From Sabethes cyaneus (Eukaryota; Arthropoda; Insecta; Diptera; Culicidae), in the NCBI RefSeq assembly GCF_943734655.1, contig NC_071354.1:59127544-59191543 (forward strand): a stretch of 64,000 bases of DNA, written 5' to 3'. Shown here piece after piece: positions 58,649-64,000 of the stretch; the first letter of the stretch is position 1, and every line of letters starts with the position of its first letter. Made by a program: the position numbers and the translations under genes. A model generated the notes under the pieces. That model was not told the DNA's origin. It did no database searches and saw nothing but the letters and a program-made list of their open reading frames with translations.

Positions 58649-60360
58649 CTTGGGTCATGCGACGTAGAAGTTAAGACTATAGACTTGAAAATTGAGCCTG
58701 GGAAATGTGCTTTGGGACTAGGGATTCGGATTCGAAATTTGAGCTTGGCACTAGGGACTTGAGAGTTGAGACTAAGGACTTGAAAATTGTGGTCTGGAAC
58801 TTCGATTTTGGTACTTGAGACTTGAGACTTAAAACTTGAAACTAGGGATTTCGGACTAGGGACTTGAGACTAAAAGCTTGAGACTAAAAACTACCGTCTT
58901 GGTAGTCGAGACTAGAGACTTGAAACTAAGGGCTTGGGTCTCGAAACTTGGGACTATGGACGTGGGAGTTGACACTAGAGACTTTAATCTTGGGGCCTGC
59001 AACTTAGACTCTAGGACTTAGATTCGAGTCTTGAAACTAAAGACTTGAGAGTTGGCTTTGGCACTTGAGCTTAAGACTTGGAACTAAGCACTTGAGAGTT
59101 GGGAGTTGAGGCTAAGAACTTGGGCATTGTGACTAACGACAGGAGACTTGGGACTAACGACAAGAGACTTGGTACTTAGGAGTTGGGAATTGACTCTAGG
59201 GACTTGAAAACTTGGGATCCGGGATTTAGGCTTTGGGACATGGGACTTGGACGTGTGAGTTGAGACAATGGACTTGAAACTTGTAGCCTGGAAAATGGGC
59301 TTTGGGACTTGGGACTAGTGACTCAGGACTCTAAACTTGAAACTTAAAGCCTGGGACTTGGATTTTGGCACTTGAGATTTAGAACTTGAAACTAGGGATT
59401 TGGGACTTTGGACTAGGCACTAGGGTAGTGGTAGTTAAGACTAGGGACTTAAAACATGGGTTTTTGGATTTATGCTTTGGGATTAGGGACTGGGGACTAT
59501 AGACTTGGAAGTTGAGCCTAGGGATTAGAAACTTGGGGCCTGTGAGTTGAGAATTAGGGCTCGGGAATCGAAACTTGGGAATTGACACTAGAGTCTTGGG
59601 ACATGAAATTTAGCCTTTAGGATTTAGAGTTGTGACTTTAGTCCGTTTTAGGAATTAAGAGTAGATGGTTGGGATTTGAGACTTGGGACTTGGGATTTGT
59701 GGCTGAGGACTTAAGACTTGATATTTGGGACTTGGGACTTAGATGTGGGTCTTGGGAATTGGGACTAAGGACTTGGGAATTGAGACAAGAAACTTGAAAC
59801 TTGAAGCCTTATATTTGGTGTCTGGGACTTGAGACTTGGAATTAGGCACTATGGTCTCGAGTCTTAAGACTAGAGACTAGGTAGTTAAAACTAGGGATTT
59901 GGAACTTGGTGCCTGGGATTTGGGATTTGGGGCTTGGGACTTTAGACTTGAGACTTAGAACTAGGGACTTGGGATACGGGAATTGACACTAGTGACTTGA
60001 AACTTAAAGCCTGGGATTTGGACTTTGGAATTTGGGCCTAGGCACTCGGGACTAGGCACTCGGGACTCAAAACTTGGGACGTTGCGAGTTGAGATCAGAG
60101 ATTTGCAATTCAGGGCTTGGAATTTGGGCTTTGGGACTTGGACTCAAGATTAAGACTGTGAACTAATGATTTGAGAGTTGAGGGCTGAGACTTGGGATTT
60201 GGGACTTGAGGCTAAGGAATTGCAACTTGGGACTAGAGAAATGAAACTTGGGAGTTGGGACTTGGGTCTTGGTACTAGGTACTCGGAACTTAAGACTATG
60301 GACTTGGGAGATGAGACTAGGGAATTGAAATAGGGATGAGACTTGGAGGTTGGGAATTGA
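58649..60360. repeat. Degenerate ACTTGGG 7-bp satellite, right block
   Basis: Same imperfect 7-mers as the left block (ACTTGGG, ACTAGGG, ACTTGAA, GCCTGGG), continuing for about 1.7 kb before fading near 60,360. Left and right blocks were one tract before the LINE insertion. Confidence 0.92.
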
Positions 60361-60745
60361 AATTTGTCATATGGGAGTTTTGAGATATGATTCTTGACGA
60401 ATTATTACGAGTAAAAGTTTGAGTTGTAAATAGCAATTATTTTTCCACTGTCATTGAAATCCTATCCCCACTGCATTCATTTCATTGCATAATTAAGCTC
60501 TACCAGAAAAACTGTTAAAAGAACACCCAGATCTTCAACATAAAATATTCGTGGTAAGCATGAAAGTCCTTATCTCATCATGTTTTACCAAAATTTATAT
60601 AGCGAACTTAAAAACAAGTGCATCATTTTTGTGCTACTCAATTTGGTACCGTCGTATCTAAACGACGTCCACTTTTTGTCAGAACGAATCTGTTCTGTCC
60701 GGTCTGCCTCCTTATTCCTAAGCTGTAATCGGCAACCGGCTAGGC

Positions 60746-61010
60746 ATGAAGAAGTAGGGGATTGTCCCCGGTTATGAAACACCCACCATTTTTGACGTGT
60801 TTATTAAACTAGCACTACCAAGTTACTGTCAAAGTCTCATCTGATTGTATGCTAGCTTTTGAGCAAACAACAATCAAAATATAGCTTTTAGAATGTTTTG
60901 TAGGAAATATGTTCGAAAAAACTACCCGAAAAAGTTTTTTCGAATATATTGAGATTGATTTTATTGGACCTCTATTTCAACACACAGAAAACATGATAGT
61001 CGAAACAAGG
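60746..61010 (+). repeat. Dispersed repeat, copy 2 (GGGGATTGTCCCCGG family)
   Basis: Matches 24,722-25,075 in the same orientation, with an internal deletion near 60,962 that joins the family's 3' part (ACCTCTATTTCA) to its middle. Confidence 0.65.
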
Positions 61011-63786
61011 ATTACAAATGTTTCAGACTAAACTACCTACCCTAAACTTTTTTCTAACGAATGAATCGATACTCGGAGCTATATATGTAAAAAACTCCAT
61101 GTATTTTTAAGTAGGTAAGCTTCGAATCGCAACTGTTGTACAACGCATTCTTCCGGAAATTTACATGGCAAGTAATCATCACTTTTTTGGGCAATCAAGG
61201 GACTACGCTTACCGATAGAAAAAGAGGATCTCCCAATGAAACATCACTGGTCTGGTCTGCAATCGGTGTTCATGATAGCATTATTTATTTTTCTTTTATT
61301 CCAATACCTCTTATCGCACCCTAGACAGCACACGGCACACGGCACAGTAGTAGTGCTGGAAATCCATGATTTTTGCTTCACATGATCGTGCCGGCTCGGT
61401 CCGTACCGTAGCTACTCATAAATTATCCAATTCAGCAACCGGAGGTTTTTGACAGGGCTGCTATTGGATGCCATTAGATTGGGTTTATATATGTCGTTGC
61501 GTTAGTATAGATAATAAAATGTTTATATACTCATGATGATATTTTTATAATCTATGTCATTTCTAATTATGTGCTAATGGCGACCTGAAATTTTTTCCTT
61601 TCTCAGTAGTACCCGGTTTAGTATCATTTATTTTAATTGGATAGCAACAACATTATCTAATAATAATTTCATCCGTGTCAATAGCGAAAACCATATTCTT
61701 TACCATAAAATCTCTTTAATCAATAAAAAAAAAAAAAAAAAAAAAAATATTCTTTACCACACCATTTATTTTCCGACTGTGGAATGAAAACCTCAAGCGG
61801 AAGCTAGAAATTGGTAAACGACGAACAATTAGCATCCGACTCTAGACGCTTCGCTTCAGTGCGTGTCACTATTTCGCACCGCTCCGAATGAGTGAAGGCA
61901 TCCTTTCGAAATCAATCTGCCTAACAACCCTGACTGGAATGTAATAAATTCTTCAAACCGAGGCTTGTCAATGCTTTTCGACGTTTGCGTATTGAAATCG
62001 CATCACGCCTCCGGCGCTGCGCTGCTGCGACAAACATCAGCAAAACTGTCCCGGTGTGGAGACAAGTTCCGGACAAAATCCTGTCAGCTCACTGTTAACG
62101 CTGTTTATGCAAATCCGACGATATGCAGAGTAGGTACATGTCCGCTCAGTGTCCATCAGCGGCAGTTTCGTATCTCCACACGGTTACCCATTTTTCAAAA
62201 CCGTAAATATTGAATGTGTCTCCGGAAGCTGTGTATCACCTGCTGATATATCAATTCTACAGGTCGTCCTCAGCAAACACAACAGATTTATATTGGTTCA
62301 GAGATTTACTCGTTAAAACATCCAACACATTATTCTGATCCGGTTCACAGGAAGTGCCTGCCGGACAGATCGTTGGCGAACAGAAAATTCTCCCGTAAAC
62401 GGGAGGATACTGTTTGAGAAGATACAAAACAGCAGCTGGCCAGGTGCGATAACCATGGCTGGTTTTATTTGCTCACTGCTTCGGACAATGTGCATTTTTG
62501 TTGGTCAATTGTATACGAACCCGAACAACTATTCTTCCTTGTTACGTTATATCTGTTAGCATGTTTGAAATAAATCAATATAATTGGATATAGGAATGAA
62601 TGATTGTTTGGTGTTTGATTGCAACATTCAGCGATGGAAATATTAGATTTACAATAGAAACTGACAGTTCAGTTGTTTTCGTACTTACAGCCGCAAGAAC
62701 AATGACGAAAGTGAACATTATCACCCTTGCAATCGATTATGAGAAAATATTATTGTTATAAATGTTAGCTTAATAAAACAACTCGTAGAAGATGAGAAAT
62801 CGAAATCCAATCAATGAGTTGAATATTCAATTAATCTTCGTTCTCAAGTCGAACGCGAACGAATCCCATTTATCCATTTATAATACTTATCACTTCTCAC
62901 CGCTCAACAGAAACTTTTCTTCAACTTGTCAGTGTTTTACCAATCATTGGAACAACTTCGCTTCCTCGCTGCTTTATTCATTCAGCGGAAACCGTTGCCG
63001 TTGTCGGTGGCCAGGCCAAACCTCTGAGCGCACGATTGTCGATTGTTTTGCTTGAAGCTTGCTTGCAGTGATGCGCAAATTGGCAAATCGTAGGAAACGA
63101 AAAGTTCAACACAACAACACAAAAGTGTTGTGAAAAAAAGACGAAACTTTTCAGCGAAGAAGGTTGTTTATTTTAAACCGAAGTTTATTTGTATACCTAT
63201 GTTGCGAGGAGATAGAAAAAAAACTTTTGCTTCACAGACAAGAACAAATGCACTCGTCCGTTATTTGTTGCATGCGGTTTTTCTTCTGGCGGCATAGAGA
63301 CAAGCTATTCTGTACGCATAAGTGATGTACCAGAATTTCTGGAAGAGCTTTTGATTCGTTTGCTCTAAAATTTACGTTAAGCCAATTACGAATGCTTGCA
63401 GTAAAAATTCATCGAAGAGGAAGCGTTGCTTCAAATAAATTTGAAGCACAAAGGAATACTAGGTATACAGCAGCAGAAGAATATCAAAATTTGACAAAGT
63501 TATATATGAGACATTTTTAGAACTAGTTAACATCTACAATTTCGCTGAAGCAAATCTGGAGACACACAGAACGTTAGAAATTACAATTACATCACTAGCC
63601 TTTCAGATGGCTCTAAGCTATTCGAGACTGTAGTGAGTTTGTAATCTTCAGTCACGGATAATAATACCTGATACCTCTCAACATGGATACGCGGTAAAAT
63701 CTTACGCGGGTACAGCTAGTAGTATCTTGAATTTAAATAAAAAAAGAAAACTTTCCAATTAAATTCTACTATGTATATGTATTTGC
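61011..63786. other. Mostly unique-looking non-coding DNA
   Basis: No gene recognised; short frames such as 61,965-62,213 and 62,792-63,055 lack motifs. The 61.8-63.0 kb part is GC-richer. Near 63,690-63,713 CGCGGGTACAGCTAGT resembles a Helitron 3' end but has no matching start. Confidence 0.35.
61706..61746 (+). mobile_element. 41-bp poly(A) retro-insertion with 13-bp target duplication
   Basis: ATATTCTTTACCA stands at 61,693-61,705 and again at 61,747-61,759. Between them are only TAAAATCTCTTTAATCAATA and a run of A's, so an AATAAA signal merges into the poly(A). This is the form expected of an extremely 5'-truncated, LINE-mobilised transcript end. Confidence 0.75.
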
Positions 63787-64000
63787 CACATATACGGAAC
63801 GTCTGTTCGAAATATAATAATTGAGGAGTTCCGCAAGGAAGCAACATGTGACCCTTGCCGACGACTTAAATTTGTATTTGGTAGATCGAACCACCGAAGA
63901 TTGCCGTTGTTTACAAGCCTTGTTGAATGATTTCGTTATTTGATGTCAGCGAAATTGGCCAACGCTTCGGGTCCTTCTAAACTTGTGGACCTCACAACGC
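63787..64000 (+). pseudogene. Jockey-like LINE RT relic, cut by the window edge
   Basis: Reads GVPQGSNM, then directly LADDLNLYLVDRTTEDCRCL and QALLNDFV. The ~30 residues normally between the GVPQGS and ADD blocks are deleted. It resembles the relic at 25.1-25.5 kb (FADDLKLYLTVRTVE) and probably belongs to the same family. A stop follows DFV. Confidence 0.72.

Noticed and set aside
55935..58660. GACTTGGG as a target-site duplication of the RTE LINE
   Set aside because: GACTTGGG is also the satellite unit at the insertion site, so its presence on both sides proves nothing.
63690..63713. Helitron 3' end (CGCGGGTACAGCTAGT)
   Set aside because: No matching TC start and no body similar to the other copies; kept only as a note.

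Overview
This window looks like repeat-rich nuclear DNA of a dipteran insect, most likely a mosquito. I infer this from the mix of repeats: RTE-clade and Jockey/CR1-like LINE relics, mariner relics, Helitrons with a 5' TC and a CTAG|T 3' end, TTAA-, TA- and 8-bp-TSD MITEs, and tRNA-derived SINE-like pieces. I recognise no host protein-coding gene and no functional RNA gene. The only long frames with recognisable protein domains belong to transposons. All other long frames come from simple-sequence arrays. The window could be a large intron or intergenic DNA; I cannot tell which.

Layout. 0.5-5.4 kb: a MITE-like element, a SINE-like piece, a 457-bp fold-back repeat, a ~30-bp CGCG minisatellite, and an RTE LINE relic split by a complete fold-back MITE with TTAA target duplications. 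5.4-8.8 kb: unique-looking DNA. 8.8-16.1 kb: exactly 95 copies of CTGGGA, then about 6.5 kb of a degenerate 12-bp satellite that contains an inverted segment. 16.1-28.4 kb: a 108-bp MITE, a mariner relic, a complete non-autonomous Helitron, a second RTE relic with a 131-bp insertion bounded by 12-bp repeats, two Jockey-like RT relics, and a TA-flanked Tc1/mariner/pogo-type element with a second MITE nested inside. 28.4-32.2 kb: unique DNA.

32.2-33.5 kb: another TA-flanked element carrying a hAT-type MITE with a perfect 8-bp target duplication. 34.1 kb: (TG)159. 35.6-36.1 kb: a mariner relic on the minus strand. 36.4-37.8 kb: about 236 copies of CCCAAT. 41.9-48.1 kb: a dense pile of Helitron-type elements, one with an alternating two-type repeat array. 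48.2-50 kb: a fold-back repeat with a tRNA-like core and a LINE endonuclease relic. 50-54 kb: unique DNA. 54.0-60.4 kb: a 7-bp array (TTTACTC), a tRNA-like core between inverted arms, then a degenerate ACTTGGG 7-bp satellite split by the best-preserved transposon of the window, a 5'-truncated RTE LINE with an open frame of about 784 codons. 60.4-64 kb: a dispersed repeat, a 41-bp poly(A) insertion with a 13-bp target duplication, unique DNA, and an RT relic running off the edge.

The most unusual feature is the simple-sequence landscape. Twice a near-perfect short array is followed within 0.2-0.7 kb by a much longer degenerate array of the same or double period (6 then 12 bp; 7 then 7 bp). Two G3-run hexamer arrays differ by one transition and lie in opposite orientation. 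All coordinates and repeat matches were read by eye, so boundaries of degenerate features are approximate.
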